Assembly: GCA_036378435.1 (NCBI GenBank)
Contig: DASUWK010000049.1
Location: 5,209-69,208, forward strand
Origin: DASUWK01 sp036378435
Lineage (GTDB): Bacteria; Chloroflexota; Dormibacteria; Dormibacterales; Dormibacteraceae
DNA length: 64,000 nucleotides
Reading direction: 5' to 3'
How positions within the stretch are numbered: position 1 is the stretch's first letter; each line of letters starts with the position of its first letter. The notes beneath the pieces were generated by a model. It ran no database searches, had not been told where the DNA came from, and saw only the letters and a list, made by a program, of their open reading frames with translations. Shown here in pieces: positions 49,898 to 59,658 of the stretch. A program made the translations under genes and the position numbers.

Positions 49898-51337
49898 GTG
49901 GTGCTGGCCGTCGACGTCGGCACTTCGTCGGTGCGAGCAGTCGCTTATGACTCGGACCTGACGCCGGTACCCGGCCTCGAGTCGCACCTGCCGCACACTC
50001 CGCGCACGGCGCGCGACGGCACGGCCGAGCTCGACATCCGTCCCCTGACGCGGCGCGTGATCGAAGCCGTGGACCGCGTGGTCGAGGCGGCGCGCGGGGC
50101 AGAGATCGAAGCGGTCGGGATCAGCAGCTTCTGGCATGGGCTGGCAGCCACGGACAGCAGTCTCAGGCCGCTCACGCCCGCCTTCCTCTGGTTCGACGGC
50201 CGCGCCGCCATCGACGCGGCCCGGCTGCGGGAGCGCCTGCCGGAGCGCGCGATCCACCAGCGGACGGGCTGCCGCCTGCACCCGAGCTACTGGCCGGCCA
50301 AGATCGCCTGGCTGCGGCGCACCCAGCCCGCGCTGCGGGCGGCGTCAGTGCGGTGGGTGTCACCGATCGACCTCGTCCTCGGCGCCCTGCTCGGCGAGGT
50401 CTCGACCAGCGCGTCGCTGGCCTCGGGCACCGGGCTCTACGGACTGCGGCGCCCGGGCTGGGATCGCGGCCTGCTCGCTGAGCTTGGGCTCGACCGCGCC
50501 GCGCTGCCACCCGTCGCCGACGAGCCGCGGCGCGGCCTGCTGCCCCGCTGGCGCCGGCGCTGGCCCGGCCTGGCGCAAGCCGTCTGGGCGGCGCCGATCG
50601 GAGACGGCGCCGCAGCCAACCTCGGCAGCGGCTGCTTCGATCCCCGCCGCCGCGCGCTGACGATCGGCACCTCGTCCGCGCTTCGCGTGACGACGCCCGC
50701 GCCGCCCGCCCGGCTGCCGCCATCGCTGTGGTGCTATCGCTCCTCGGGAGCGCGCTTCGTCGTCGGCGGGGCGCTGAGCGCCGGCGGCAACCTCCACGAG
50801 TGGATGCTGAAGACGCTCCGGGTCGACGATCAGCGGCTGCCAGCGCCGCCCGAGCGCTTGACTTTCCTTCCGCTCCTGGCCGGAGAGCGCAGCCCTGGTT
50901 TCGCGCTGCGGGCGTCGGGCGCGGTCAGCGGGCTCACCCTGGCCACGACGCCGGCCGAGCTGCTGGCCGCGGGCCTCGAATCGGTCGCGATCCAGCTGGC
51001 TTGCATCGACCGTGACCTCGACCGGGTGCTGCCCGCGCCGGAGCTGGTCGTCGCGAGCGGAACCGCCCTGCTCTCAAACCCAGGCTGGATGCGGATGGTC
51101 TGCGACGCGCTCGGCCGGCCGCTGGCGCCCAGTCAAGCCCTCGAGGCGTCGAGCCACGGCGCCGCGCTCACAGCCTTGGAGGCCGCCGGGCGCGCTGCCG
51201 CGGGCAGGGCTGCCAGCCCTGGCCTCGGCCCCCGCCTGCGACCCTCGACGGATCCCGCTGTGAGACGCCACTACGCCGGGGCGATGGCGCGGCAGACGTC
51301 GCTGTACCGTTTGTTGGTAGACGGCCCGCGTTCCTGA
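49898..51337 (+). CDS. FGGY-family carbohydrate kinase (gluconokinase-like)
   Basis: FGGY kinases phosphorylate sugars or sugar acids with ATP. The N-terminal phosphate-1 motif is VVLAVDVGTSSVRAVAYD; GISSFWHGLAATD, FLWFDGRAA, GCRLHPSYWPAKIAWLR, TIGTSSALRVTTP and GTALLSNPGWMRMVCDALGRPL follow. The Trp-His-Gly and Ser-Tyr-Trp segments suit gluconate kinases of this family, and the adjoining pentose-phosphate genes support that. Xylulose or another substrate is possible. I chose GTG at 49898 (479 residues); longer upstream frames overlap the sigma-like gene. Confidence 0.82.
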   Translation: MVLAVDVGTSSVRAVAYDSDLTPVPGLESHLPHTPRTARDGTAELDIRPLTRRVIEAVDRVVEAARGAEIEAVGISSFWHGLAATDSSLRPLTPAFLWFDGRAAIDAARLRERLPERAIHQRTGCRLHPSYWPAKIAWLRRTQPALRAASVRWVSPIDLVLGALLGEVSTSASLASGTGLYGLRRPGWDRGLLAELGLDRAALPPVADEPRRGLLPRWRRRWPGLAQAVWAAPIGDGAAANLGSGCFDPRRRALTIGTSSALRVTTPAPPARLPPSLWCYRSSGARFVVGGALSAGGNLHEWMLKTLRVDDQRLPAPPERLTFLPLLAGERSPGFALRASGAVSGLTLATTPAELLAAGLESVAIQLACIDRDLDRVLPAPELVVASGTALLSNPGWMRMVCDALGRPLAPSQALEASSHGAALTALEAAGRAAAGRAASPGLGPRLRPSTDPAVRRHYAGAMARQTSLYRLLVDGPRS

Positions 51338-51345
51338 GGAGAGAC

Positions 51346-53214
51346 ATGGCAACAGCCACCGGCGAACTCACGCAAACCGACCTCGAGTTCATGGCCGAGC
51401 TGGGCAAGAAGCTCCGGGTGGACTCGATCCGCTGCAGCACGGCAGCGGGCTCCGGGCACCCGACGTCCTCGATGTCGGCCGCCGACCTGATGGCGGTGCT
51501 CCTCACCCGACACCTGCGCTACAGCTGGGACCGCCCCGAGGAGCCGGCGAACGATCACCTGATCTTCTCCAAGGGACACGCGTCCCCGCTCCTGTACTCG
51601 GTGTACAAGGCGGCCGGCGCCATCACGGACGAGGAGCTCCTCACCTTCCGGAAGTTCGGCTCGCGCCTGCAGGGCCACCCGACGCCTGTCATCCCCTGGG
51701 TCGACGTTGCCACCGGCTCGCTCGGCCAGGGGCTGCCGATCGCGGCCGGGGTCGCCTTGGCGGGCAAGAAGCTGGACCAGATCGACTACCACGTCTGGGC
51801 GCTCTGCGGCGATTCGGAGCTCGCTGAGGGCTCGATCTGGGAAGCCCTCGACAAGGCCGGCTTCTACGGCCTTGACAACCTCACGGCGATCTTCGATGTG
51901 AACCGCCTCGGCCAGCGCGGGCCGACCGAGTACCAATGGGAGCTCGATGTCTACGCTCGGCGCGCCGAGGCCTTCGGGTGCCGCGCGATCGTGATCGACG
52001 GCCACGACCTACGCGAGATCGACCAGGCGCTGACCGAAGCGCGCAGCGGCGCGACCGGCAAGCCCACGGTCATCGTCGCCAAGACCGTCAAGGGCAGCGG
52101 CGTCAGCGAGATCGCGAACAAAGAGGACTGGCACGGCAAGGCTCTGCCCCAAGACCTGGCGGAGCGGGCGATCGCCGAGCTGGGCGGCGTCCGCGACCTC
52201 GTCGTCGATGTGACGGCGCCTGCCCGCGCGGAGCCCGCGACCGTGGCCGGGCAGAGCGAGGCGGTGCCGACCTACCAGGTGGGCGAGAAGGTGGCGACTC
52301 GCAAGGCGTACGGCGATGCGCTGAAAGCGATCGGCGCCAACCCGATCGTGGTGGCACTGGACGGGGAGGTGAGCAACTCCACCTATTCCGCCGAGTTCCA
52401 GCAGGCGTATCCCGACCGCTTCTTCGAGATGTTCATCGCCGAGCAGCAACTGGTCGCGACCGCGGTAGGCATGAGCGTGCGCCGCTACATCCCGTTCGCG
52501 TCCACCTTCGCCGCCTTCTTCTCGCGCGCGTACGACTTCATCCGGATGGCGGCGGTGTCGCAGGCGAACATACGACTGTCCGGCTCTCACGCGGGCGTCG
52601 AGATCGGACAGGACGGCCCCTCGCAGATGGCGCTTGAGGACCTCGCCTCGATCCGCGCCATCGAAGGCTCGACCGTGCTCTACCCGTCCGACGGCAACTC
52701 CGCCGCGGCGCTCGTGGCGGAGATGGCCGCGACCGACGGAATCGTCTACATGCGCACCACGCGCGGCGCGTACCCGGTCCTCTACGGGCCGGATGAGACC
52801 TTCCACGTCGGCGGCTCGAAGGTTCTGCGTAGCTCCGGTGATGACCGGGTGACGCTGATCGGAGCCGGAGTGACCGTGCACAACTGCCTCGCGGCGGCCG
52901 ACGAGCTCGCGCAGGACGGCATCAAGGCGCGGGTGATCGACCTCTACTCGCTCAAACCCGTCGACGTGACGACCCTCGAAGCCGCGGTGGACGCCACCGA
53001 AGGCAACGTGGTCGTGGCCGAGGATCACTACCCCGAGGGCGGTATGGCCGCGGCCGTGCTCGAAGTCCTGGCGGCGCGAGCCAGGCCCGTGCGCTTGGCG
53101 CACTGCGCCGTCCGCGGACTGCCCGGCTCGGGCACGCCGCAGGAGCTGATGAAGGCCGCCGGCATCTCCGCCGAACAGATCGCGGCCCGAGCCCGCGAGC
53201 TCGTCGGGGGCTGA
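51346..53214 (+). CDS. tkt: Transketolase
   Basis: Transketolase moves two-carbon units between sugar phosphates with thiamine diphosphate. The protein has 622 residues. AGSGHPTSSMSAADLMAVL, FSKGHASPLLYSV, LGQGLPIAAGVALAGK, the ThDP motif CGDSELAEGSIWEALDKAG...N (from GDS to the N of FDVN), and FIAEQQLVATAVG with the catalytic Glu are all present. The size and sequence resemble the short animal/archaeal-like form rather than E. coli TktA. ATG at 51346 has GGAG upstream; the gene is first in the pentose-phosphate block. Confidence 0.96.
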   Translation: MATATGELTQTDLEFMAELGKKLRVDSIRCSTAAGSGHPTSSMSAADLMAVLLTRHLRYSWDRPEEPANDHLIFSKGHASPLLYSVYKAAGAITDEELLTFRKFGSRLQGHPTPVIPWVDVATGSLGQGLPIAAGVALAGKKLDQIDYHVWALCGDSELAEGSIWEALDKAGFYGLDNLTAIFDVNRLGQRGPTEYQWELDVYARRAEAFGCRAIVIDGHDLREIDQALTEARSGATGKPTVIVAKTVKGSGVSEIANKEDWHGKALPQDLAERAIAELGGVRDLVVDVTAPARAEPATVAGQSEAVPTYQVGEKVATRKAYGDALKAIGANPIVVALDGEVSNSTYSAEFQQAYPDRFFEMFIAEQQLVATAVGMSVRRYIPFASTFAAFFSRAYDFIRMAAVSQANIRLSGSHAGVEIGQDGPSQMALEDLASIRAIEGSTVLYPSDGNSAAALVAEMAATDGIVYMRTTRGAYPVLYGPDETFHVGGSKVLRSSGDDRVTLIGAGVTVHNCLAAADELAQDGIKARVIDLYSLKPVDVTTLEAAVDATEGNVVVAEDHYPEGGMAAAVLEVLAARARPVRLAHCAVRGLPGSGTPQELMKAAGISAEQIAARARELVGG

Positions 53215-53216
53215 CG

Positions 53217-56015
53217 ATGGCCACCGCGACTCGCACGAAGCTGAGCCCGCTGCAGCAGCTGCTGGAGGCCGGTCAGAGCCTGTGGTACGACAACATCCGG
53301 CGGCAGCTGATCACCTCCGGCGAGCTGGCCCGCATGCGCGACGAGGGCGTGCGCGGCGTGACGTCGAACCCGACGATCTTCCAGAAGGCGATCAGCGGCT
53401 CGACGGACTACGACGAGGCGCTCGTCGAGCGCGCCAAGCGCGGTGTGTCGGTGGAGCGGATCCTGTGGGACCTCTTCGTCGAGGACATCCAGGGCGCGGC
53501 CGACGTGTTCCGGCCCGTCTACGACCAGTCGGGCGGCGCCGACGGCTTCGTCAGCCTCGAGGTCTCGCCCGAGCGGGCCAACAACACCCGCGCCACGATC
53601 CGCATGGCCAAGGACCTCTGGAAGCGCGCCGCCCGACCCAACGTGATGATCAAGATCCCGGGCACGCGTGAGGGCCTGCCGGCCATCCGCCAGATGCTCG
53701 CCGCGGGCATCAACATCAACATCACGCTGATCTTCTCGGTCGAGCGCTACGTCGAGGTCGTCGAGGCGTTCATGTCCGGCCTGGAGGATCGCCTCGACGC
53801 CGGCGGGGACATCTCGGGCATCGCCTCCGTCGCGAGCTTCTTCGTGAGCCGCGTAGACACCAAGGTCGACAAGCTGCTGGACGCCAGGCTGGAGAAGGCC
53901 GGCGCCGCTGAGAAGCGAGCGCTCGAGCCTTTGCTCGGCAATGCGGGCGTCGCCAACTCGAAAGAGGCCTACCAGCGCTTCAAGGAGCTGCACTCGGGGC
54001 CCCGCTGGGATCGGCTCAGCAAGGCCGGGGCCCGCGTGCAGCGGTGCCTCTGGGCTTCGACCTCCGTCAAGGACCCGCGCTACCCGGAGCTCATGTATGT
54101 GGAGGAGCTGATCGGACCGGACACGGTCGACACGGTGCCGCCCGCCACCCTCGTGGCATTTCGAGAGCGGGGCACCGTCCGCCGGACGCTGGACGCCGAC
54201 GTCGACGAGGCGCGCCGGCAGCTGAAGGCGCTGGCGGCGAACGGAATCGACCTCGCCGAGGTCACGCACGAGCTGGAGATCGAGGGCGTCGAGGCCTTCT
54301 CCAAGTCGTTCGACGACCTGCGCAAGACGATCGCCGCGGAGGTCAAGGCGATCAAGGCCGGGCGCGGCCCGCGGCAGTGGGCGCGGCTCGGGCAGCTCGC
54401 ACCCGCCGTCGAGAAGCAGATCGCCGACCTGCAGAAGAACGAGGTCGCGCGCCGGCTCTGGGCTAAGGACGCGACTCTTTGGGGCGCTACCGGCGCCGCC
54501 GCGAAGGAGGTCCAGGATCGGCTCGGCTGGCTGACTGTCGCCGAGCAGCTCCTGGGGGACCGCGCCCGGCTGCGCGAGGTGGCCCGCGAAGGCAAGCGAT
54601 TCGCCGACGTCGTGCTGCTCGGCATGGGCGGCTCGAGCCTCTGCCCGGACGTGTTCCGCAACACGTTCGGCAAAGCGCCCGGGCATCCGGAGCTCCACGT
54701 CCTGGACACCACGGATCCCGAGAGCATCCTCGACGTGCGCAAGGCCATCCGGCCGCAGGAGACGCTCTTCATCGTCGCCTCGAAATCCGGGACCACCACG
54801 GAGACGCTTTCCCATTTCGCCTACTTCTGGGGCGAGACCGAAGCCGCGGTCGGCGCGAAGGCCGGACGGCACTTCGCGGCGATCACCGACCCGGGCACAT
54901 CGCTCGAGAAGCTGGCTAAGGAGCACGGCTTCCGGTGGACCTTCAAGAACCCGCCCGACATCGGCGGGCGCTACTCCGCCCTCAGCTACTTCGGCATGGT
55001 CCCTGGCGCCTTGATGGGCGTCGACGTCGTCGAGATGCTGGAGCGCGCCGGCGAGATGCAGCAGGCCTGCGATCCGACGCAGCCGGTCGAGAAGAACCCG
55101 GGCGTCTGGCTGGGCGCGGTGCTCGGCCGCCTGGCCAAGGACGGCCGCGACAAGGTGACGCTCGTCCTGTCGCCGAAGGTGGCCACGTACGGGTACTGGG
55201 TCGAGCAGCTGCTCGCCGAGTCGACCGGAAAGGAGGGCAAGGGCCTGATCCCGATCGAGGGGGAGCCACTGGGACCGCCGTCCGCGTACGGCGACGACCG
55301 GGTCTTCGTCCACGTCCGGATGGAAGCGGACAAGGACAACCGGGCGATCAACGTTCTGGAGAAGGCGGGCCAGCCGGTGGTGACCCTCACGCTCCGCGAC
55401 AAGCTCGACCTCGGCGGCGAGTTCCTCCGCTGGGAGGTCGCCACGGCGGTCGCCGGCTCGATCCTAGGCATCGACGCTTTCGACCAGCCCAACGTGCAGG
55501 AGAGCAAGGACAACACCAAGAAGGTGCTGGAGCAGTTCAAGAAGGCCGGGCGCCTGCCCGCGGCTGAGTCGGTGGCGGCCGCCGACTCAGCGGATGCCCT
55601 ACGCGGCCTGCTCAAGCGAGCCAAAAAGGGCGCCTACGTGGCCCTGATGGCGTACACGGAGCGCACCCGGACCTCCGAGCGCTCGCTCGCCCAGATCCGA
55701 GCCACCCTGCGCGACGCGACGAGCCTGGCCACCACGGCGGGCTACGGCCCGAGGTTCCTGCACTCGACGGGCCAGCTGCACAAGGGAGGCCCGCGCATCG
55801 GCCTGTTCGTCCAGGTGGTCCAGGAGGACCGCGAGGACCTGGCGATCCCGGGCGAGCCCTACAGCTTCTCGGTGCTCAAGCAAGCGCAGGCGCTGGGCGA
55901 CCTCGAGTCGCTGCGCTCGCGCGAGCTTCCCGTCGTCCGTGTGACGCTCGGCCGGACGCCGGCCAAGGGCTGGCGGGCACTCGCCGCGGCCGCCGCTCAG
56001 GCCACCGCCAAGTAG
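53217..56015 (+). CDS. tal-pgi: Bifunctional transaldolase / glucose-6-phosphate isomerase
   Basis: The 932-residue protein fuses two enzymes. Residues ~1-370 are transaldolase: GVTSNPTIFQKAI, and PNVMIKIPGTREG with the Schiff-base Lys at residue 146, then INITLIFSVERYVEV. Residues ~380-932 are glucose-6-phosphate isomerase of the SIS-fold: LLGMGGSSLCPDVF, ASKSGTTTETLSHF, and PGRPSSLSYFG-like GRYSALSYFGMVPGAL. The isomerase part is the alternative, transaldolase-linked type known from several bacteria. It starts 2 bases after tkt and ends 11 bases before gnd. Confidence 0.95.
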   Translation: MATATRTKLSPLQQLLEAGQSLWYDNIRRQLITSGELARMRDEGVRGVTSNPTIFQKAISGSTDYDEALVERAKRGVSVERILWDLFVEDIQGAADVFRPVYDQSGGADGFVSLEVSPERANNTRATIRMAKDLWKRAARPNVMIKIPGTREGLPAIRQMLAAGININITLIFSVERYVEVVEAFMSGLEDRLDAGGDISGIASVASFFVSRVDTKVDKLLDARLEKAGAAEKRALEPLLGNAGVANSKEAYQRFKELHSGPRWDRLSKAGARVQRCLWASTSVKDPRYPELMYVEELIGPDTVDTVPPATLVAFRERGTVRRTLDADVDEARRQLKALAANGIDLAEVTHELEIEGVEAFSKSFDDLRKTIAAEVKAIKAGRGPRQWARLGQLAPAVEKQIADLQKNEVARRLWAKDATLWGATGAAAKEVQDRLGWLTVAEQLLGDRARLREVAREGKRFADVVLLGMGGSSLCPDVFRNTFGKAPGHPELHVLDTTDPESILDVRKAIRPQETLFIVASKSGTTTETLSHFAYFWGETEAAVGAKAGRHFAAITDPGTSLEKLAKEHGFRWTFKNPPDIGGRYSALSYFGMVPGALMGVDVVEMLERAGEMQQACDPTQPVEKNPGVWLGAVLGRLAKDGRDKVTLVLSPKVATYGYWVEQLLAESTGKEGKGLIPIEGEPLGPPSAYGDDRVFVHVRMEADKDNRAINVLEKAGQPVVTLTLRDKLDLGGEFLRWEVATAVAGSILGIDAFDQPNVQESKDNTKKVLEQFKKAGRLPAAESVAAADSADALRGLLKRAKKGAYVALMAYTERTRTSERSLAQIRATLRDATSLATTAGYGPRFLHSTGQLHKGGPRIGLFVQVVQEDREDLAIPGEPYSFSVLKQAQALGDLESLRSRELPVVRVTLGRTPAKGWRALAAAAAQATAK

Positions 56016-56026
56016 GAGGTCCAGCA

Positions 56027-56962
56027 ATGGAGATGGGCATGGTCGGCCTCGGCCGGATGGGCGGCAACATGGTGCTGCGGCTCCTGAAGCAGGGCCATCA
56101 GCTGATCGCGTTCGACCGCAGCGAGGAGGCCGTGAAGCGCTCCGAGGAGGCCGGGGCGACGGGCGCCCGCACGCTCGAGGAATTCGTCGGCGCGTTCCAG
56201 TCGAGCCCGCGCGTGATGTGGGTGATGGTGCCGGCGGGCGCCCCGACCACGGAGACGATCGAGCGCCTGGTGGAGCTCGGCTCGGCCGGTGACATCGTGA
56301 TCGACGGCGGCAACACCAACTGGCGGCTCGCGCTCGAGGACGCCAAGCGCTGCGCGGACAAGGGCCTGCACTACCTGGACGCGGGCACCTCAGGCGGCAT
56401 CTGGGGCCTCGAGAACGGCTACTGCCTGATGGTGGGCGGCGACGAGGGCGCCTTCGAGCACTGCAAGCCGCTGCTGACGGACTTGGCTCCGCCCGAGGGC
56501 GGGCTGGTGCGCACCGGCCCCGCGGGCTCTGGGCACTTCGTGAAGATGGTCCACAACGGCATCGAGTACGCCCTGATGCAGTCCTATGCCGAGGGCTTCG
56601 AGCTCATGCGCGCGGTGCAGGAGTTCCCCGGCATGGACATGCACGCCATCGCCGAGGCCTGGCGCTACGGCTCCGTGGTGCGTTCCTGGCTGCTGGACCT
56701 GATCGCGGACGGCCTGGCGAAGGACCCCGAGCTCGAGAAGATCCGGGGCTGGGTCGAGGACACGGGCGAGGGAAGGTGGACGGTCGAGGAAGCCATCAAC
56801 GAGGCGGTGCCGGCGCCGACGATCGCTCTGGCGCTCTTCACACGCTTTCGCAGCCGGATGGAGAACACATTCGGCGACCGCATGCTCGCGATGATGCGCA
56901 ACGAGTTCGGGGGGCACGCGACCAAGGAGCAGCCCGGCATCGAAGCGCGTCCCCGCGCTTGA
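56027..56962 (+). CDS. gnd: 6-phosphogluconate dehydrogenase, decarboxylating (short form)
   Basis: Gnd oxidises 6-phosphogluconate to ribulose-5-phosphate and CO2. The protein has 311 residues, the short GndA/YqeC-like form, in place of the ~470-residue form. The nucleotide loop is MVGLGRMGGNMVLRLL, the substrate motif LDAGTSGGIWG, and the catalytic Lys is in HFVKMVHNGIEYALMQ. AGGAGG precedes ATG 56027. The stop and the zwf start overlap as TGATG. Confidence 0.95.
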   Translation: MEMGMVGLGRMGGNMVLRLLKQGHQLIAFDRSEEAVKRSEEAGATGARTLEEFVGAFQSSPRVMWVMVPAGAPTTETIERLVELGSAGDIVIDGGNTNWRLALEDAKRCADKGLHYLDAGTSGGIWGLENGYCLMVGGDEGAFEHCKPLLTDLAPPEGGLVRTGPAGSGHFVKMVHNGIEYALMQSYAEGFELMRAVQEFPGMDMHAIAEAWRYGSVVRSWLLDLIADGLAKDPELEKIRGWVEDTGEGRWTVEEAINEAVPAPTIALALFTRFRSRMENTFGDRMLAMMRNEFGGHATKEQPGIEARPRA

Positions 56963-58497
56963 TGGCGACGCCGCAGGTCCTCATCAACCCGCTGGCCGAG
57001 GGCATTCACGAGTACCGGGCCACCGAGCCCTGCGTCATGGTCATCTTCGGCGCGACGGGGGACCTGTCCTCCCGCAAGCTGCTGCCCTCGATCTACAACC
57101 TGGCCCGCCAGGGACTGCTGCCGCCCGGCTTCACTGTCGTCGGCGCAGCGAAGGACGACCTCCGTCCGGACGACTTCCGCAAGCACGCCGAGGAGTCGAT
57201 CCGCGAGCACTCGCGCACCCAGCCGGTCGATGAGAGCGTGCTGAGCACCTTCTGCCGCGAGCTGGACTATCAGCCCGTGGACTTCGGTGACGAGGCGGCT
57301 TTCGGCGCGCTCAAGCACAAGCTCGAGGGCATCGACACCGAGCGGCAGACCGCCGGCAACCGGATCTTCTACTGCGCGACGCCTCCGCCGACCTACTCGC
57401 AGATCGCCAAGCAGCTCAAGGCCACCGGGATGAACAAGGGCGACGGCTGGCACCGCATCGTCGTCGAGAAGCCCTTCGGCACCGACCTTCAGACAGCCAA
57501 GGAGCTTGACCAAGCGCTCGACCAGGCGTTCCGCGAAAGCGAGATCTTCCGGATCGACCACTACCTGGGCAAGGAGACCGTCCAGAACATCCTCGCCTTC
57601 CGCTTCGCCAACCTGATCTTCGAGCCAGTCTGGAACGCCCAGCACGTCGACTCGGTGCAGATCACGGTGGCGGAGGAGCTCGGCATCGAGGCGCGCGGCG
57701 CGTATTACGACCGCGCCGGCGCGATGCGCGACATCATCCAGAACCACGCCCTGCAGCTCCTAACCCTGGTGGCGATGGAGCCGCCGGTCGCCTTCGAGGC
57801 GCGCGCGGTGCGCGACGAGAAGGTCAAGGTGCTGAGAGCGATCCGGCCGCTGCTCGGCGAGTCCATCGAAAAGTGGACGGTCCGCGGCCAGTACAAGGGC
57901 GGATGGGTGAAGGGGGAGGAGGTTCCGGCCTACCGCGACGAGCACAACGTGGCGAGCGAATCGCAGACCGAGACGTTCGCCGCCCTGCGCCTGCAGATCG
58001 ACAACTGGCGCTGGGCCGGGGTGCCGTTCTACATCCGCAGCGGCAAGCGCCTGGCCAAGCGGGTGACCGAGATCAGGGTGCGGTTCAAGCTTCCGCCTCA
58101 CCTCACGTTCGGCCGCGAGGCGAGCAAGGAGCTGCACCCCAACGCGATCACGCTGCGGATCCAGCCGGAGGAGGGCATCTCGCTGCGCTTCGGCGCCAAG
58201 ATCCCGACCGCCGGCATCCGGATCGGCAGCGTGAACATGGACTTCCTCTACATGTCGTCGTTCCTCGTCGACGCGCCCGACGCCTATGAGCGCCTGCTGG
58301 TCGACTGCATGCTCGGCGACGCGACGCTGTTCGCCCGCATCGACGAGGTGGAGGCGGCGTGGCGGCTGGTAGACCCGATCGAGTCCAGCTGGGCCGAGAG
58401 CCGGCCCCAGCTGTCGTTCTACGAAGCGGGCACCTGGGGCCCGAAGGAGGCTGACGAGATGCTGGCCTCCGACGGCCACGCCTGGCATCGACCGTAG
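56962..58497 (+). CDS. zwf: Glucose-6-phosphate 1-dehydrogenase
   Basis: Zwf oxidises glucose-6-phosphate to 6-phosphogluconolactone with NAD(P). The protein has 511 residues. VMVIFGATGDLSSRKLLPSI is the cofactor-binding loop, VVEKPFGTDLQTAKEL the second conserved site, and FRIDHYLGKETVQNI the substrate/catalytic signature. The ATG at 56962 overlaps the gnd stop; longer upstream readings are shadow. Confidence 0.97.
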   Translation: MATPQVLINPLAEGIHEYRATEPCVMVIFGATGDLSSRKLLPSIYNLARQGLLPPGFTVVGAAKDDLRPDDFRKHAEESIREHSRTQPVDESVLSTFCRELDYQPVDFGDEAAFGALKHKLEGIDTERQTAGNRIFYCATPPPTYSQIAKQLKATGMNKGDGWHRIVVEKPFGTDLQTAKELDQALDQAFRESEIFRIDHYLGKETVQNILAFRFANLIFEPVWNAQHVDSVQITVAEELGIEARGAYYDRAGAMRDIIQNHALQLLTLVAMEPPVAFEARAVRDEKVKVLRAIRPLLGESIEKWTVRGQYKGGWVKGEEVPAYRDEHNVASESQTETFAALRLQIDNWRWAGVPFYIRSGKRLAKRVTEIRVRFKLPPHLTFGREASKELHPNAITLRIQPEEGISLRFGAKIPTAGIRIGSVNMDFLYMSSFLVDAPDAYERLLVDCMLGDATLFARIDEVEAAWRLVDPIESSWAESRPQLSFYEAGTWGPKEADEMLASDGHAWHRP

Positions 58498-59658
58498 TTG
58501 GTGATCCACCCCGACCGCGTCAGCCACGTCAACTGGTCGGGCGAGAACGTCTCGCTGGACGAGGTCCTCTACCAGGTCAACCGGCTGCGGTCGGAGTTCG
58601 CCTCGCAGGGGGCGGGCGATTACGAATTGCCCCACCCGCGCAACAGCGTCATGAACCTGGTGGTCGTCGCCGCCGATGAAGGCGACGCTCAGCGGGCGGC
58701 CAACGTGGCGGAGATGCTCGGCACCCAGCATCCGTCGCGCACCATCGTCGTCGAGCCCGTCCTGAAGCCCGGCGACCGCATTGACGCGGCCATCCAGGCC
58801 CATGCCCATGAGCTGGTCGACAGCGCGCCGATCCAATACGAGGAGATCCGCCTGCGCGTCTGGGGCTCGCGGGCCCGGCTGCGCAGCCTGGTCGAGCCGT
58901 TGCTGGCGCCGGACGTGTTGACCCACCTCTGGTGGCTCGGGACGCCGCCCTGGGATGCCGAAGCTTTTCGCGAGGTGCTGCCTGGGATCAACACGCTCGT
59001 GGTGGACAGCTCTGACTTCGATCGCCCCTACGAAGGCTTTCTCGCCCTCAGCGAGATCGCGGACAACCTGCAGCCGTACCAGGGCGTCGCCGACTTCGAG
59101 TGGGTGCGCCTCCATCCCTGGCGCGAAGCGCTGGCACAGGCCTTCGCGCCCGCGGGTCGCGTGCAGCTGCTGCGCGGCATCGGGGCGGTCGGTCTCGACT
59201 ACGCGGGTGAAGGCCGCGCCAACCGCGCTTCGGTGGCGTTGATGGCCGGCTGGCTGATCGATCGCTTGGAGTGGGCGCTGCACGACGCTTCCGCCAAGCA
59301 CAGCGGTCTGGTGCAGGCGCACTATCGCGCGCCGTCCGGCCACGCGGTCGAGATTGCGGCGAGGTCTGTTCAAGTCGAGGGCGGCGGCGTCGCCGACGGC
59401 ACGCTCCTGGCGCTCCGCCTCGAGGGGGCGGGAGGGGGGCACACGCTGCACGCCGAGCTCATGCGCGATCGGCTGGAGATGAACCGCGCCTCGCTCACGC
59501 TGGAGGTGGGCGAGGAGGAGCCTCTGCGTCACGACGTGCCCCTTGGAGACAGTGAGGACGCCGAGGTGCTCAGCACTCTCCTGGTGCTGGGCCGCCGCGA
59601 CCCGGTGTATCTGCGCTCGCTGCGGAAGGCGAGCGAGCTGCTGCAGGCGTTCCAATGA
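58498..59658 (+). CDS. opcA: Glucose-6-phosphate dehydrogenase assembly protein OpcA
   Basis: OpcA is an allosteric partner that activates Zwf, known from cyanobacteria and actinobacteria. The 386-residue protein starts near VIHPDRVSHVNWSGENVSLDEVLYQVNRL and continues with PHPRNSVMNLVVVA, ADVLTHLWWLGTPPWD-like PDVLTHLWWLGTPPWDAEAF, and WVRLHPWREALAQAF. The gene starts with TTG at 58498 right after the zwf stop, or with GTG at 58501, one codon later. It sits exactly where a Zwf partner is expected. Confidence 0.9.
   Translation: MVIHPDRVSHVNWSGENVSLDEVLYQVNRLRSEFASQGAGDYELPHPRNSVMNLVVVAADEGDAQRAANVAEMLGTQHPSRTIVVEPVLKPGDRIDAAIQAHAHELVDSAPIQYEEIRLRVWGSRARLRSLVEPLLAPDVLTHLWWLGTPPWDAEAFREVLPGINTLVVDSSDFDRPYEGFLALSEIADNLQPYQGVADFEWVRLHPWREALAQAFAPAGRVQLLRGIGAVGLDYAGEGRANRASVALMAGWLIDRLEWALHDASAKHSGLVQAHYRAPSGHAVEIAARSVQVEGGGVADGTLLALRLEGAGGGHTLHAELMRDRLEMNRASLTLEVGEEEPLRHDVPLGDSEDAEVLSTLLVLGRRDPVYLRSLRKASELLQAFQ

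Noticed and set aside
53028..55313. A 761-residue minus-strand frame opposite tal-pgi
   Set aside because: The composition (Leu, Arg, Asp, Val) is that of an antisense shadow, and the plus strand holds a clear fused enzyme.
57760..59655. A 631-residue minus-strand frame opposite zwf and opcA
   Set aside because: No motif, and it crosses two well-supported genes.
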